In this document: positions 12,331 through 22,829 of the stretch, piece after piece
Layout of the letters: each line of letters starts with the position of its first letter
How positions within the stretch are numbered: position 1 is the stretch's first letter
DNA from: Naasia sp.
GTDB lineage: Bacteria > Actinomycetota > Actinomycetes > Actinomycetales > Microbacteriaceae
NCBI RefSeq assembly: GCF_025465545.1
Contig: NZ_JAODMK010000040.1
Coordinates: forward strand, 1-64,000
Reading direction: 5' to 3'
DNA length: 64,000 nt
Position numbers and translations under genes: made by a program
The notes under the pieces: model-generated
Told to the model about the DNA's origin: nothing
Seen by the model: only the letters and a program-made list of their open reading frames with translations
Databases searched by the model: none

Positions 12331-14864
12331 CTACTCGCGCAGGCTGGCCCCGTACCGCTCGCCCGCCACCGCGACTCCCGCGAGCTTCGCCTCGCTGGCC
12401 TCTGCGGCGGTCAGGGTGCGGTCCTCGGCCCGGAAGCGGAGGGCGAACGTCAGCGACTTCGATCCGTCAGGAACGCCGGCGCCGCGGTAGTCGTCGAGAA
12501 GCCGGATGTCTTCGAGCAGCCCGCCCGCGCCCTCGGCCACGGCGCGCTGCACGTCGCCGGCGGGCACCTCCGACCCGACCACGAGGGACAGGTCCTGGGT
12601 CGCCGCCGGAAGGGTGCGGATCGCCACGGCGTGCGCGTCGGGATCGGCGAGCGCGAGAAGGCGCGTGAGATCCAGCTCGGCGACGGCCACCACGTGGGGC
12701 AGGTCCGCCTCCTCGGCGAGCGACGGGAGCAGCTCCCCAGCCCAGCCGACGGTCTCCTCGCCGCTCGGAGTATCGGCGACGATGCGAGCCGTGCGCCCCG
12801 GGTGCAGCGCCTGGTGAGTGCCCTGCACCGGGCGCACCGTCACTCGGAGGGCCGCGGCCACCCGCTGCACGCTGGTCAGGGCGTCGCGCCAGTCGGCGGC
12901 GACGGCCTCCTGGCCCGGCTGCTTGGGGATCGCCGAGCCGAGCCGCAGGGTGGCGACGTGGCGGGGCTGGGGCGGGATGCCGGCCGCCATCGCGGCGAAG
13001 GTCTCCTCGGTGGGGAGGACGGCGAGCGGGGCGATGCTGTCCGTGCCGTACTGCACACCCGGCTCGGGTCGGAAGACGGAGCCGACCTCGAAGAGGTCCA
13101 GGTCGACGAAGCCGCGCGAGCGGTTGCGGGAGGCGATCTCGATCAGGCCGGGCAGCAGCGAGGTGCGCAGGTACGGCGCCTCCGCGTCGATAGGGTTCGC
13201 CAGCTTGACGGCGGGGACGGCGCTGCCGTCGGCCGAACCGAAGCGATCGTTCTGCTGCCGGCGCACGAACGGGAATGCGAGCACCTCCACGCCGCCGTTC
13301 GCGGCGAGCAGCTGGGCGACCGAGCGGCGCAGCTTCTGAGCGCGGGTGAGACCGCGCCCGGGCGGGGCGACCGGAAGCACCGAGGGGATCCGGTCGTAGC
13401 CCGCGAGACGGGCGACCTCCTCGGCCAGCGAGGCGCTGTCGACGAGGTCGGGCCGCCAGGTGGGCGGCGTGACCCGCAGCCCGCCGTCCTGATCGGCGAT
13501 GTCCGCGCCGATCTCGACCAGGGTGCGACGGATCTCCTCGTCGGCATAGTCGACGCCGACGAGCCGGGCGATGTAGCCATCGGGCAGGTCGATCGGGGCC
13601 GGCGGCTCGGCCGCAGCGTGGGCCGACCCGAGCGGATCCGGCGTCCCGCCCGCGAGGTCGACGAGCAGCTGAACGACCCGGGCCGAGGCCGCGTCGGCGA
13701 CGGCCGGGTCGACCCCGCGCTCGTAGCGCTTGGACGCCTCGCTCGGCAGCTTGTGCCGGCGAGCGGTTCGCGCGATGGACACCGGGTCGAAGATGGCGGT
13801 CTCGATGAGCACGTTCCTCGTGCCCTCGCTGATCTCGGTGTGCGCGCCGCCCATCACGCCCGCCAGGCCGATGGGACCCGAGCCGTCGGTGATCAGGAGG
13901 TCCTCGGGCGAGAGGGTCCGCGTCTGCCCGTCGAGCGTCGTCAGCCTCTCCCCTGGCGTGGCGCGGCGGACCACGATGCCGCCGGTGAGCCGATCGAGGT
14001 CGTAGGCGTGCACCGGCTCGCCGAGCTCGAGCATCACGTAGTTGGTGATGTCGACGGGGAGGGAGATGGAGCGGATGCCGGCAAGGCGCAGGCGTGAGGC
14101 GAGCCACGGCGGCGTGGGCCGGGTGGGGTCGATGCCGCGCACGGCACGGGTGAGGAACACGGACGCGCCGACGCGGCCGCGGAGCGGCGCATCGTCCTGG
14201 ATGGCCACCGGGAAGCCGTCCCCCGGCGGCAGGGGGCGGGCGAGGGCCGCAGGGTCGCGGAAGACGGCACCGGTGGAGTGCGAGTACTCGCGGGCGATGC
14301 CGCGCACCGAGAAGGCGTAGCCGCGGTCGGGGGTGACGTTGACCTCGACGGCCCGGTCGTCCAGGCCGAGCAGCCGGAGGGCGTCGGTGCCGACCTCGGG
14401 GTCGAGGCCGAGCGTGACGAGCCGGAGGATGCCGTCGTGCTCGTCGCCGAGGCCGAGCTCCCGGGCGGACGCGATCATGCCGTCGGAGACGTGGCCGTAG
14501 GTCTTCCGGGCGGCGATCGGGAAGGGCCCGGGCAGCACTGCGCCCGGCAGCGTGACGACCACCTTGTCGCCCACCTCGAAGTTCGCGGCGCCGCAGACGA
14601 CGCCCCGCACGTCCGCCCCGCCGTCCGCGGCGGAGCGCCCCTGGGGCGCGACTCGCACCTGGCACCAGCGGATGGTCTTGCCGTTCGACTGCGGCTCGGG
14701 GGTGAGCTCGAGCACCTCGCCGACGACGACCGGGCCGCTCACGCCGAAGCCGTGCTCGGCCTCCTCCTCGAAGCCCACCCGGACGAGCGCGGCATGCAGG
14801 TCCGCGACCGTGGTGCCCTCGGGCAGGTCGACGTACTCCGCCAGCCAGCTGATCGGAACCCGCA

Positions 14865-14865
<1 letters not shown>
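12331..14865 (-). CDS. pheT: Phenylalanyl-tRNA synthetase beta subunit
   Basis: Forms the (alpha-beta)2 enzyme with PheS. The 844-residue protein has the normal domain order: an N-terminal tRNA-binding fold (about 40-150), the B3/B4 editing region (about 210-390), B5 (about 395-470), a catalytic-like domain, and the ferredoxin-fold anticodon-binding domain at the C-terminus. The ATG shares one base with the pheS stop (TGATG). An imperfect hairpin at 12293-12312 just after the gene could end the transcript. Confidence 0.96.
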
Positions 14866-15947
<1,082 letters not shown>

Positions 15948-16796
15948 TTACCCGGCTGATGGCACGACTGATCCGTGCCGCCTCGCCGCCGCGTCGGACT
16001 CCCGCTGCGCGAACGCGCTCTCGTACAGACAGACGGACGCGGCCGTGGCGAGGTTCATCGACTCGGCGTGGCCGTAGACGGGGACCGCGAGGGCGCGATC
16101 GGCGAGGCGCAGGCTCTCCGCCTCGAGCCCCCTGGCCTCGTTGCCGAAGACCCACGCCGTGGGACCGACAAGGGATCCGTCGCGGCGCGCCTCGAGGAGG
16201 TCCTCGCCGGACACGTCCGCGGCGAGCACCTGGAGGCCCGCCTCGCGCGCGCGCACCGTGATCGCGGCCAGGTCGGCGTCGACCGCGATCGGCAGATGGA
16301 AGAGCGAGCCGGTCGTCGCCCGCACCACCTTGGGGTTGTAGAGGTCGACGGAACGGCCGGTGAGGATCACGGCGTCGGCGCCCGCCGCGTCCGCGGCGCG
16401 GATGATGGTGCCGGCGTTGCCGGGATCGCGGACCTCCTCGAGGATGACGACCAGGCGCGGCCGGTCGGCGAAGATCGCCCGGGCCGAGGCGGGGAACTGC
16501 AGGCAGACGGCCACGAAGCCCTGCGGCGTCACCGTGTCCGCCATCGCAGCGAGGACCTCCTCGCTCACGTACTCGACGTCGACCTGGGCACGCTCGGCCG
16601 CCTTCGCGACCTCCGGGTAGCGCTCGATGGCGGTGGGAGTCGCGTACAGCTCCTCGACGAGCTCGGGGCGCCAGGTGAGCGCCTCGGCGACGGCCTGGGG
16701 GCCCTCCAGGAGGAAGCGGCCGGTCTCGACGCGCTCCGTCTTGCGGGCGAGCCGGGCGACCGTGCGAACGCGCGGCGCGCGGGGGTTCTCGAGCAT
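15948..16796 (-). CDS. SpoU/TrmH-family RNA 2'-O-methyltransferase
   Basis: A 282-residue SPOUT methyltransferase that should modify a ribose in rRNA or tRNA using S-adenosylmethionine. An N-terminal substrate-binding domain (about 1-100) is followed by the three SpoU motifs: EEVRDPGNAGTIIRAADAAG, WVFGNEARGLE and ESMNLATAASVCLYE. The exact target cannot be told. It sits between rplT and pheS as in related genomes. TATCCT (16808-16803) ends 6 nt before the ATG, so the message is probably leaderless and separate from rplT. Confidence 0.92.
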   Translation of the reverse strand: MLENPRAPRVRTVARLARKTERVETGRFLLEGPQAVAEALTWRPELVEELYATPTAIERYPEVAKAAERAQVDVEYVSEEVLAAMADTVTPQGFVAVCLQFPASARAIFADRPRLVVILEEVRDPGNAGTIIRAADAAGADAVILTGRSVDLYNPKVVRATTGSLFHLPIAVDADLAAITVRAREAGLQVLAADVSGEDLLEARRDGSLVGPTAWVFGNEARGLEAESLRLADRALAVPVYGHAESMNLATAASVCLYESAFAQRESDAAARRHGSVVPSAG

Positions 16797-16860
16797 CGCA
16801 ACAGGATATCGGCGACGGGAGCGGCCGGCCGCACGTGCACGGAGCCGCCGCGGAGACGAC

Positions 16861-16893
16861 GAAGGGGCCGCCCTCCGAGAGGACGGCCCCTTC
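16861..16893 (-). terminator. Intrinsic terminator-like hairpin after rplT
   Basis: GAAGGGGCCG pairs with CGGCCCCTTC to give a stem of 10 bp that extends inward with one mismatch around a small loop. It lies 68-100 bp downstream of the rplT stop and would end the infC-rpmI-rplT transcript. There is no strong U run, as is common in GC-rich actinobacteria. Confidence 0.65.
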
Positions 16894-16902
16894 GCCTCGC
16901 GC

Positions 16903-16948
16903 GTTCCGGCCCGGATCGCGGCGCGCAGCGTGCCATCCGGGCCGGAAC
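16903..16948 (-). terminator. Perfect 14-bp hairpin after rplT
   Basis: The arms 16903-16916 and 16935-16948 are exact reverse complements (GTTCCGGCCCGGAT) with an 18-nt loop. The hairpin begins 12 bp after the rplT stop, so it is the first of two tandem structures there. Confidence 0.6.
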
Positions 16949-16960
16949 GTGCAGGTCGAG

Positions 16961-17344
16961 CTAGGAGACCTTCTGCGCCGAGGTGTCGGCAGGGAGCGCG
17001 GCGCGAGCCGTCTCCACGAGGGCCGCGAACGTGGCCTGCTCGTTGATGGCCAGGTCGGCGAGGATGCGACGGTCCACGTCGACACCCGCGAGGCCGAGGC
17101 CCTGGATGAAGCGGTTGTAGGTCATGCCCTGGGCACGCGCCGCGGCGTTGATGCGCTGGATCCACAGGCGACGGAAGTCGCCCTTGCGTGCGCGACGGTC
17201 ACGGTACGCGTAGACGAGGGAGTGGGTGACCTGCTCCTTCGCCTTGCGATAGAGGCGCGACCGCTGCCCGCGGTAGCCCGATGCGCGCTCGAGGATGACC
17301 CGGCGCTTCTTGTGGGCGTTGACGGCCCGCTTGACTCTTGCCAT
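16961..17344 (-). CDS. rplT: 50S ribosomal protein L20
   Basis: Binds 23S rRNA early in large-subunit assembly and in many bacteria represses its own operon. The 127-residue protein begins [15 protein letters not shown] and is highly basic, with the typical [20 protein letters not shown] segment. It is the third gene of infC-rpmI-rplT, 30 bp after rpmI. Two strong hairpins follow. Confidence 0.98.
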   Translation of the reverse strand: MARVKRAVNAHKKRRVILERASGYRGQRSRLYRKAKEQVTHSLVYAYRDRRARKGDFRRLWIQRINAAARAQGMTYNRFIQGLGLAGVDVDRRILADLAINEQATFAALVETARAALPADTSAQKVS

Positions 17345-17374
17345 TTCCTTCGTCCTTCTGGGGGTAGTTCGGCG

Positions 17375-17569
17375 TCAGAGGCCGAGGAGCTTCTTGGCGA
17401 CCTTGGTGTCGGCTGCCGACATCACCTGGTCCTGGTTGAGTCGACGGGTGCGCTTGCTCGACTTGCCCTCGAGGTTGTGGCGCATGCCGGCCTGCTGCTT
17501 CATGAGCTTGCCGCTGCCGGTGATCTTGAAGCGCTTCTTGGCCCCGGAGTGGGTCTTCTGCTTAGGCAC
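17375..17569 (-). CDS. rpmI: 50S ribosomal protein L35
   Basis: Small basic ribosomal protein of 64 residues beginning [20 protein letters not shown], an unmistakable L35 start. Its ATG overlaps the last 8 bp of infC, so translation is coupled to IF-3 synthesis. Length is normal. Confidence 0.98.
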   Translation of the reverse strand: MPKQKTHSGAKKRFKITGSGKLMKQQAGMRHNLEGKSSKRTRRLNQDQVMSAADTKVAKKLLGL

Positions 17570-18191
17570 TGGTCTCCTTGGTGGTGGCGGCGTCGGGTGC
17601 TCCGGCGCCGGTGGTCTGCTCGGCGGGAGCGTCCGCCGTACGGGTCTTGCGGGTGGCGTTGGCCTCGGCCTTCGCGTCCGCCTTGTTCTTGTGGGGGCCG
17701 ATGATCATCACCATGTTGCGGCCGTCGATCATCGGGGTGGACTCGACGGAGCCGAACTCGCTGACGTCCTCGGCGAAGCGCTGCAGCAGGCGGACGCCCT
17801 GGTCGGGCCTCGACTGCTCACGACCGCGGAAGAGGATCATCGCCTTGACCTTGTCCCCCGCCTTCAAGAACCCCTCGGCGCGCTTGCGCTTGGTCTCGTA
17901 GTCGTGGTTGTCGATCTTCAGGCGGAACCGGACCTCCTTGAGGATGGTGTTCGCCTGGTTGCGACGGGCCTCCTTGGCCTTCTGCGCCGTCTCGTACTTG
18001 AACTTCCCGTAGTCCATGATCTTCGCGACCGGGGGCCGCGAGTTGGGCGCCACCTCGACGAGGTCGAGGTCCGCCTCCCGGGCAAGACGGAGCGCGGCAT
18101 CGATGGAGACGATGCCGACCTGCTCGCCCGCGGGTCCGACGAGTCGGACCTCCGGGACACGGATGCGGTCGTTGGTACGGGGATCGCTGAT
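17562..18191 (-). CDS. infC: Translation initiation factor IF-3, probable AUC start
   Basis: IF-3 binds the 30S subunit and enforces correct start-codon choice. The 209-residue reading has the N-domain from [19 protein letters not shown], the linker near MDYGKFKYE, and the C-domain [10 protein letters not shown] through [10 protein letters not shown], then a polar tail. I place the start at ATC (18191-18189) because AAGGAG lies 6 nt upstream and family similarity begins there; rare non-AUG starts are known for infC and support autoregulation. A GTG five codons upstream (18206) is the conventional alternative, but then the ribosome site would be inside the gene. Confidence 0.93.
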   Translation of the reverse strand: MSDPRTNDRIRVPEVRLVGPAGEQVGIVSIDAALRLAREADLDLVEVAPNSRPPVAKIMDYGKFKYETAQKAKEARRNQANTILKEVRFRLKIDNHDYETKRKRAEGFLKAGDKVKAMILFRGREQSRPDQGVRLLQRFAEDVSEFGSVESTPMIDGRNMVMIIGPHKNKADAKAEANATRKTRTADAPAEQTTGAGAPDAATTKETSA

Positions 18192-18408
18192 GCGCTGCTC
18201 CTTCACTCATTCCTGGCGTCCGTGCGTCTGGCACGGAGCGGCCGGAAGAGCAGAGTGAGATCCCGAGCGCTGCACGCGCTCCAGCACCAGCTCTCCGATC
18301 TCGAAGGGGTGCTGCTGACCCGGTAACCTGGTGAGGCGGTCGCCGCGGGTGGGAGGTCTCTCCACTTTTCTGTCCGGGATCGCTCCCGGGGCCCGAACAA
18401 GAATAGCA
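18192..18408 (-). promoter_or_regulatory. Structured infC leader with extended -10 promoter
   Basis: TGCTATTCT (18408-18400) is an extended -10 on the minus strand; a weak TTCGAT lies 17 bp upstream. The leader would be about 200 nt. It contains a CCGGGA/TCCCGG hairpin (18374-18389) and a two-tier structure in which GAGATC (18257-18262) can pair with GATCTC (18297-18302) around a GAGCGC/GCGCTC stem (18265-18281). Such a leader fits attenuation or feedback control of ribosomal-protein genes, but no known ligand motif was recognised. Confidence 0.45.
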
Positions 18409-18438
18409 GAGACCGCTCGCCGATCGAAGGGTGCCCCA

Positions 18439-18804
18439 TTGTCCAGCGACGTTCCCGCCTCCGCCCCTGCCGATGACACCCCAGGCGGGTACGAACGGGA
18501 CATCGGCGAGGTGCCCGCGGTCGAGGTGATCAACACGGTCGCGGTGCACCTGCTGAGTGCCGCCGCGGTCAAGTGCGGCCTCGGCGAGGAGCCGGACGCC
18601 GCCGCCGACCTGGATGAGGCGCGCAAGCTGATCGACGCCCTCGCGGGACTCGTGACCGCGAGCGCACAGCACCTCGGCGACCACCACGCCCGGGCACTGC
18701 GGGATGGCCTGCGCTCGGTGCAGCTCGCCTTCCGCGAGGCCTCCCCCTATCCCGACGCCCCCGGCGCGGGCCCGGGTGAGAAGTACACCGGCCCCGTCAA
18801 CTGA
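18439..18804 (+). CDS. DUF1844 family protein
   Basis: A 121-residue cytoplasmic protein. The middle (VINTVAVHLLSAAAVKCGL, then DLDEARKLIDALAGLV) matches the DUF1844 family, which commonly neighbours infC in Actinobacteria; its biochemical role is not known to me. TTG at 18439 is preceded by GAAGG at 8 nt and starts the recognisable protein; an upstream reading to 18331 would cross the infC promoter region and is less likely. It is divergent from infC and ends 19 bp from the convergent decarboxylase. Confidence 0.8.
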   Translation: MSSDVPASAPADDTPGGYERDIGEVPAVEVINTVAVHLLSAAAVKCGLGEEPDAAADLDEARKLIDALAGLVTASAQHLGDHHARALRDGLRSVQLAFREASPYPDAPGAGPGEKYTGPVN

Positions 18805-18823
18805 GCACGGCGGACCGCCCCGG

Positions 18824-20236
18824 TCAGCTCGCGGCGGGTTCGGCGGTCGCGGCGGGTTCGGCGGCACGGGCGACCGCATCGATCGTCTCCTCGACCTCGC
18901 GCCGGCCGGTTCGCCATGAGCTCACCGAGAACCGGATCACGGTGCGACCGCGCCAGGCGCTGAGCGAGGGCATCACGCGCCCCTCCTCGAGGATCCGGCG
19001 GAACACCTCGCGGGTGCGCTCGTCGGTCTCGAACGCCGCGCTCACCTGGGTGTAGACCACCTCGTTTCGTACGGTCGCGCCCGGGATGCGGCCCACCCCC
19101 TCGGCGATCCCCCGCGCGGCGGAGACGAGGCCGTTCACGAGGGAGCGCACGCCGTCCGCTCCGAGCACCGAGAGCGCGGCCCACACCGGCACACCCCGTG
19201 CTCGCCGCGACATCTCGGGCACCAGCTCATGCGGGTCGACGGCGGACGAGGTGAGCAGATACGCCGCGTGCACCCCCATGGCGGTCACCGCGGCCGGGGC
19301 GTCGCGGATGATCGCGATGCCGCAGTCGTACGGCGTGTTGAGGGTCTTGTGGGCGTCGGTCGCCCAGGAGTCCGCGTCCGCCAGTCCGGCGGTCAGCCCG
19401 AGCGCCGACGATGCGGCCGCCCAGAGCCCGAAGGCGCCGTCGACGTGCACCCACGCACCCGCCGCGTGCGCCGCCTCGGCCGCCGCCCGGAACGGATCGA
19501 ATGCTCCGGAGTGGATGTTGCCCGCCTGCAGGCAGACGATGGTCGGCCCCGCCCCCTCGGCGAGAGCGGCCGCGAGGGCATCGACATCCAGTCGGCCCTG
19601 GGCGTCGGAGCGGACCGTCCGCGGTGCGCCGAGACCCAGGTAGCGCAGCGCGAGGTCCACGGAGCCGTGGCGCTCCTCCCCCACCAGCACGCGGATGCGC
19701 GGGCCACCGGCCAGCCCGTCCGCCGGATCCCAGCCCCCATCGCGCAGCACCCGGTCCCGCGCCGCCGCCAGGCAGGTGAAGTTGGCCATGGTCGCCCCGG
19801 TCGTGAAGCCGACCGCGGAGCGCGGGGGAAGTCCGAGCAGCTCGAGAATCCAGGCGCCCGCCATCTCCTCGACCGCCACCACCCCGGGCGTCGCGTCCCG
19901 CATGCCGGCGTTCTGGTCCCATGCCGCGACGAGCCAGTCGGCGGCGATCGCGGCGGGGAGGGTGCTGCCCATCACCCAGCCGAAGAACCGCCCGGACTGG
20001 CTGGCCATGAGTCCTGGCTCCACTGCGGCGGCGAGCCGGTCGAGGACTTCAGAGGGATCCGCCCCGCGCTCGGGCAGGGAGGAGCCTGCCGCCCCGGGCG
20101 CGAGGAGCCGGGTCACCACGTCGGCAGGGGTCCCGTCCGCCGGCACGCGCCGATCCTCGAGGGAGGCGAGCCAGCGGCGTGCGTGCGCCACGGCCCGGTC
20201 GAGGACTGCATCATCGCTGCCCTGGGGCTCCGTCAC
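18824..20236 (-). CDS. PLP-dependent decarboxylase family protein
   Basis: A 470-residue fold-type I PLP enzyme. The PLP lysine is K297 in TDAHKTLNTPYDCG and the conserved aspartate is D266 in VHVDGAFG. The SGRFFGWVMGSTLPAAIAADWL N-terminal region is typical of bacterial tyrosine/diaminobutyrate-type decarboxylases, but the substrate is unproven. The C-terminus carries a short duplicated EPAATAEPAAS tail. GTG at 20236 lies 31 bp after the sseB stop, so it may be the tail of the his-sseB transcript. Confidence 0.85.
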   Translation of the reverse strand: MTEPQGSDDAVLDRAVAHARRWLASLEDRRVPADGTPADVVTRLLAPGAAGSSLPERGADPSEVLDRLAAAVEPGLMASQSGRFFGWVMGSTLPAAIAADWLVAAWDQNAGMRDATPGVVAVEEMAGAWILELLGLPPRSAVGFTTGATMANFTCLAAARDRVLRDGGWDPADGLAGGPRIRVLVGEERHGSVDLALRYLGLGAPRTVRSDAQGRLDVDALAAALAEGAGPTIVCLQAGNIHSGAFDPFRAAAEAAHAAGAWVHVDGAFGLWAAASSALGLTAGLADADSWATDAHKTLNTPYDCGIAIIRDAPAAVTAMGVHAAYLLTSSAVDPHELVPEMSRRARGVPVWAALSVLGADGVRSLVNGLVSAARGIAEGVGRIPGATVRNEVVYTQVSAAFETDERTREVFRRILEEGRVMPSLSAWRGRTVIRFSVSSWRTGRREVEETIDAVARAAEPAATAEPAAS

Positions 20237-20267
20237 GCGGCCATGCTCGTCCTCGCCGTCGAGCCCG

Positions 20268-21389
20268 TCAAGCCTCCGCGGCGCGGAGCCGGACCGCGAG
20301 CGAGTCGACCCGGGCGGCGATCAGGGCGCTGGCCGCCCAGCGCGCCGTGAGCTCGGCCAGCAGCGAGTCGAGGCGCCCGCGGTCGAGCCCGCCGATCAGG
20401 GTGAGGTCCACCTGCACCTCGGGGAAGAGGAGACGGGCCTCCGGGTCGCCGGACGCGAGGCGCACCTCGAGCACCTCGGAGACCGCCGAGCAGCGGGCGA
20501 ACTCGGCCGCCAGCTCCGGGTCGTCCTCGGGCGCCTGCCACGGGTGCTCCTGGGCGAGAGCGTCGAGGGCCGGGCGGCGGAGCGCGAACTCGGTGGGTGA
20601 GGTCGGATCGAGGATCACGACGTCGTTGCCCTCGGCGCGGGCGGCGAGGGCGACGCGCTCGCTCGCCGCGGGGACCGGTCGGGCGCGCGGATTCCACGCC
20701 TGCATCGCCGTGACGGAGGTGAAGGCCGGAAGAGCGGTCCTGCCATCGGGGGTGCCGACGGTCACGAGCGCCAGTTCTGCGCTCTTGTCCGTGAGCCTGC
20801 CTCCTCTGCCGGTGCCCGCCTCCGCGAGGCTCGCGAGCAGGGGGACGAGGAGTCTCGTGCCCCGCACGGCGTCGACGACCTCAGCGCGGCCGCCGTCTCC
20901 GTTCCGGAAGCGCCGGAGCGCCTCGAGGAGCAGCGGCGGCGCGGCTCCGTCGTCGTCGGCGTACGCTGTCTCGTCGAAGTGGCGGCCCGCCCAGGGCTGT
21001 CCGGCCGAATCGGTGCGCCGGCCCGGCAGATCCCCGGAAGGCTGTCCCGCCGAATCTGGGTGCCGGCCCCGCAGATTCCCGGAGGGCTGTCCCGCCGAAT
21101 CGGTGCGCCGGCCCGGCAGATCCCCGGAGGGCTGTCCCGCCGAATCGGTGTGGCGGCCCGGCAGATCCCCGGAAGGCTGTCCCGCCGAATCGGTGTGGCG
21201 GCCCCGCAGATCCCCGGAAGGCTGTCCCGCCGAATCTGGGTGCCGGCCCGGCAGATCCCCGAAGGGCTGTCCCGCCGAATCGGTGCGCCGGCCCCGCAGG
21301 TCCCCGGAGGGCTGTCCCGCCGAATCGGTGCGCCGGCCCGGCAGATTCCCGGAGGGCTGTCCCGCCGAATCGGTGTGCCGGTCGGACAC
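20268..21389 (-). CDS. SseB-family protein with expanded N-terminal tandem repeats
   Basis: The C-terminal 245 residues form an SseB-like protein (named for enhanced serine sensitivity; molecular role unclear), which in actinobacteria often follows hisA. The N-terminus is abnormal: after VSDRH come eight near-identical 15-residue units of the form TDSAGQPSGDLPGRR, then a ninth that runs into the core as TDSAGQPWAGRHFDE. The repeats contain no ATG, GTG or TTG in this frame, so translation must begin upstream; GTG 21389 is 5 nt after the hisA stop. The unit looks like an amplification of the native N-terminal motif. The repeat part is hydrophilic and probably disordered. Confidence 0.85.
   Translation of the reverse strand: MSDRHTDSAGQPSGNLPGRRTDSAGQPSGDLRGRRTDSAGQPFGDLPGRHPDSAGQPSGDLRGRHTDSAGQPSGDLPGRHTDSAGQPSGDLPGRRTDSAGQPSGNLRGRHPDSAGQPSGDLPGRRTDSAGQPWAGRHFDETAYADDDGAAPPLLLEALRRFRNGDGGRAEVVDAVRGTRLLVPLLASLAEAGTGRGGRLTDKSAELALVTVGTPDGRTALPAFTSVTAMQAWNPRARPVPAASERVALAARAEGNDVVILDPTSPTEFALRRPALDALAQEHPWQAPEDDPELAAEFARCSAVSEVLEVRLASGDPEARLLFPEVQVDLTLIGGLDRGRLDSLLAELTARWAASALIAARVDSLAVRLRAAEA
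20995..21386 (-). repeat. 45-bp coding tandem repeat (8 full copies plus a partial)
   Basis: Eight consecutive 45-bp units begin at 20995, 21040, 21085, 21130, 21175, 21220, 21265 and 21310; a ninth, partial copy begins at 21355. Each begins GGCTGTCC and ends near CCCCGGA on the plus strand. They differ at only a few positions, which give Thr/Pro, Asp/Asn, Pro/Arg and Arg/His choices in combinations that suggest shuffling between copies. Since 45 is a multiple of 3, several reading frames on both strands stay open through it; only the sseB frame is considered real. Confidence 0.95.
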
Positions 21390-21394
21390 GCCGC

Positions 21395-22141
21395 TCAGCG
21401 GCTCGCGACGTCGAGCGCCTCGGCCAGGGTGAACGCCCCCGCGTAGAGCGCCTTGCCGATGATGGCGCCCTCGAGTCCCTGAGGCACGAGCTCGCGGAGC
21501 GCGACGATGTCGTCGAGGCTCGAGACACCGCCGGAAGCCACGACCGGCCGCTCCGTCTTCGTCATGAGCTCGGTGAGCAGCTCGAGGTTGGGCCCACGGA
21601 GCGTTCCATCCTTGGTTACATCGGTCACGATGTAGCGGGCGCAGCCGGCGTCCTCGAGGCGCTCGAGCACCGTCCAGAGGTCGCCTCCGTCGCGGGTCCA
21701 GCCGCGGGCGGCGAGGGTGGTGCCGCGCACGTCGAGACCGACGGCGACCGCATCGCCGTGCCGGGCGATGACGCCCGCGGCCCACTCGGGATCCTCGAGC
21801 GCCGCAGTGCCGAGGTTGATGCGGCTCGCGCCGGTGCCGAGGGCCGCCTCGAGCGTCTCCTCGTCTCGGATCCCGCCGGACAGCTCCACCTTCACGTCCC
21901 GGCAGGCGCGGATGACACGGCGGATGAGGGAGGCGTTGTTGCCGCGGCCGAATGCGGCGTCGAGGTCGACGAGGTGGATCCACTCGGCCCCCTGGTCGGC
22001 CCATTCGCGCGCGGCGTCCACGGGGTCGCCGTAGCTCGTCTCGGTGCCGGCCTCGCCCTGGGTGAGGCGCACGGCCGCTCCCCCGGCCACGTCGACAGCG
22101 GGCAGCAGGGTCAGGGCAGGCGTCGTGGCGAACTCGCTCAT
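21395..22141 (-). CDS. hisA: Phosphoribosyl isomerase (HisA/PriA type)
   Basis: Isomerises ProFAR to PRFAR in histidine synthesis; in Actinobacteria the homologue PriA also serves the TrpF step in tryptophan synthesis. The 248-residue beta-alpha barrel has the N-terminal catalytic aspartate in [37 protein letters not shown] and [10 protein letters not shown] phosphate-binding motifs. ATG 22141 begins the recognisable protein, 49 bp after the hisH stop. The sequence alone does not settle whether it is bifunctional. Confidence 0.94.
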   Translation of the reverse strand: MSEFATTPALTLLPAVDVAGGAAVRLTQGEAGTETSYGDPVDAAREWADQGAEWIHLVDLDAAFGRGNNASLIRRVIRACRDVKVELSGGIRDEETLEAALGTGASRINLGTAALEDPEWAAGVIARHGDAVAVGLDVRGTTLAARGWTRDGGDLWTVLERLEDAGCARYIVTDVTKDGTLRGPNLELLTELMTKTERPVVASGGVSSLDDIVALRELVPQGLEGAIIGKALYAGAFTLAEALDVASR

Positions 22142-22190
22142 CGCGTCCTTCGGGTCGGGGCGCACGGGCTCGTTCCGCCCGGGCGGGAGG

Positions 22191-22829
22191 TCAGGAGGGG
22201 AGGCTGTCGATCCAGTTGGTAAGCAGCCGGATGCCCGCGGGCCCCGACTTCTCGGGATGGAACTGGGTGGCGGAGAGCGGGCCGTTCTCGACGGCCGCGA
22301 TGAAGGGCGAGCCGTGGGTGGCCCAGGTGACGGCGGGAGCCGGAAAGGGCTTCTGCACGTCCAGGGTCCAGTCCTGTGCTCCATAGGAGTGCACGAAGTA
22401 GAACCGCTCGCCGCGGATGCCCTCGAACAGCACCGAGTTACGAGGGGCGTCCACGGTGTTCCAGCCGATGTGAGGAAGCACCGGCGCCTTGAGCTCCTCG
22501 ACCTCACCAGGCCATTCGCCGAGTCCTGTGGTGTCGGCGCCTCGCTCGCGTCCGCGCTCGAACAGCACCTGCATGCCGACGCAGATCCCGAGGACGGGAC
22601 GGCCGCCGGCCAGGCGCCGGTCGATGAGCTCCCCTCCCCGGGCGGCATCCAGCGACGCCATGACGGCAGCGAAAGCTCCGACGCCGGGCACGACCAGGCC
22701 ATCCGCTTCCATCGCCTTCTGCCGGTCGCCCGTCAGCTCCACGTCGGCGCCGGCCAGCTGCAGCGCCTTGACGGCGGAGTGCACGTTGCCGCTGCCGTAG
22801 TCGAGCACGACCACCGAAGGGCGGCTCAC
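22191..22829 (-). CDS. hisH: Imidazole glycerol phosphate synthase glutaminase subunit
   Basis: Supplies ammonia to HisF. The 212-residue class I glutamine amidotransferase has its nucleophile C83 in GICVGMQ and the histidine/glutamate pair in TQFHPEKSG near residue 192. The GTG start overlaps the hisB stop by four bases. hisF is not in this window. Confidence 0.96.
   Translation of the reverse strand: MSRPSVVVLDYGSGNVHSAVKALQLAGADVELTGDRQKAMEADGLVVPGVGAFAAVMASLDAARGGELIDRRLAGGRPVLGICVGMQVLFERGRERGADTTGLGEWPGEVEELKAPVLPHIGWNTVDAPRNSVLFEGIRGERFYFVHSYGAQDWTLDVQKPFPAPAVTWATHGSPFIAAVENGPLSATQFHPEKSGPAGIRLLTNWIDSLPS

Noticed and set aside
20995-21386. Possible CRISPR array
   Set aside because: The units are contiguous and nearly identical over the full 45 bp, with no unique spacers, and no cas genes are near.
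20179-21446. Plus-strand open frames with repeated peptides such as GCPAESVRRP and RLSRRIGAPA
   Set aside because: A 45-bp period keeps several frames open on both strands. Only the minus-strand sseB frame joins a real domain.
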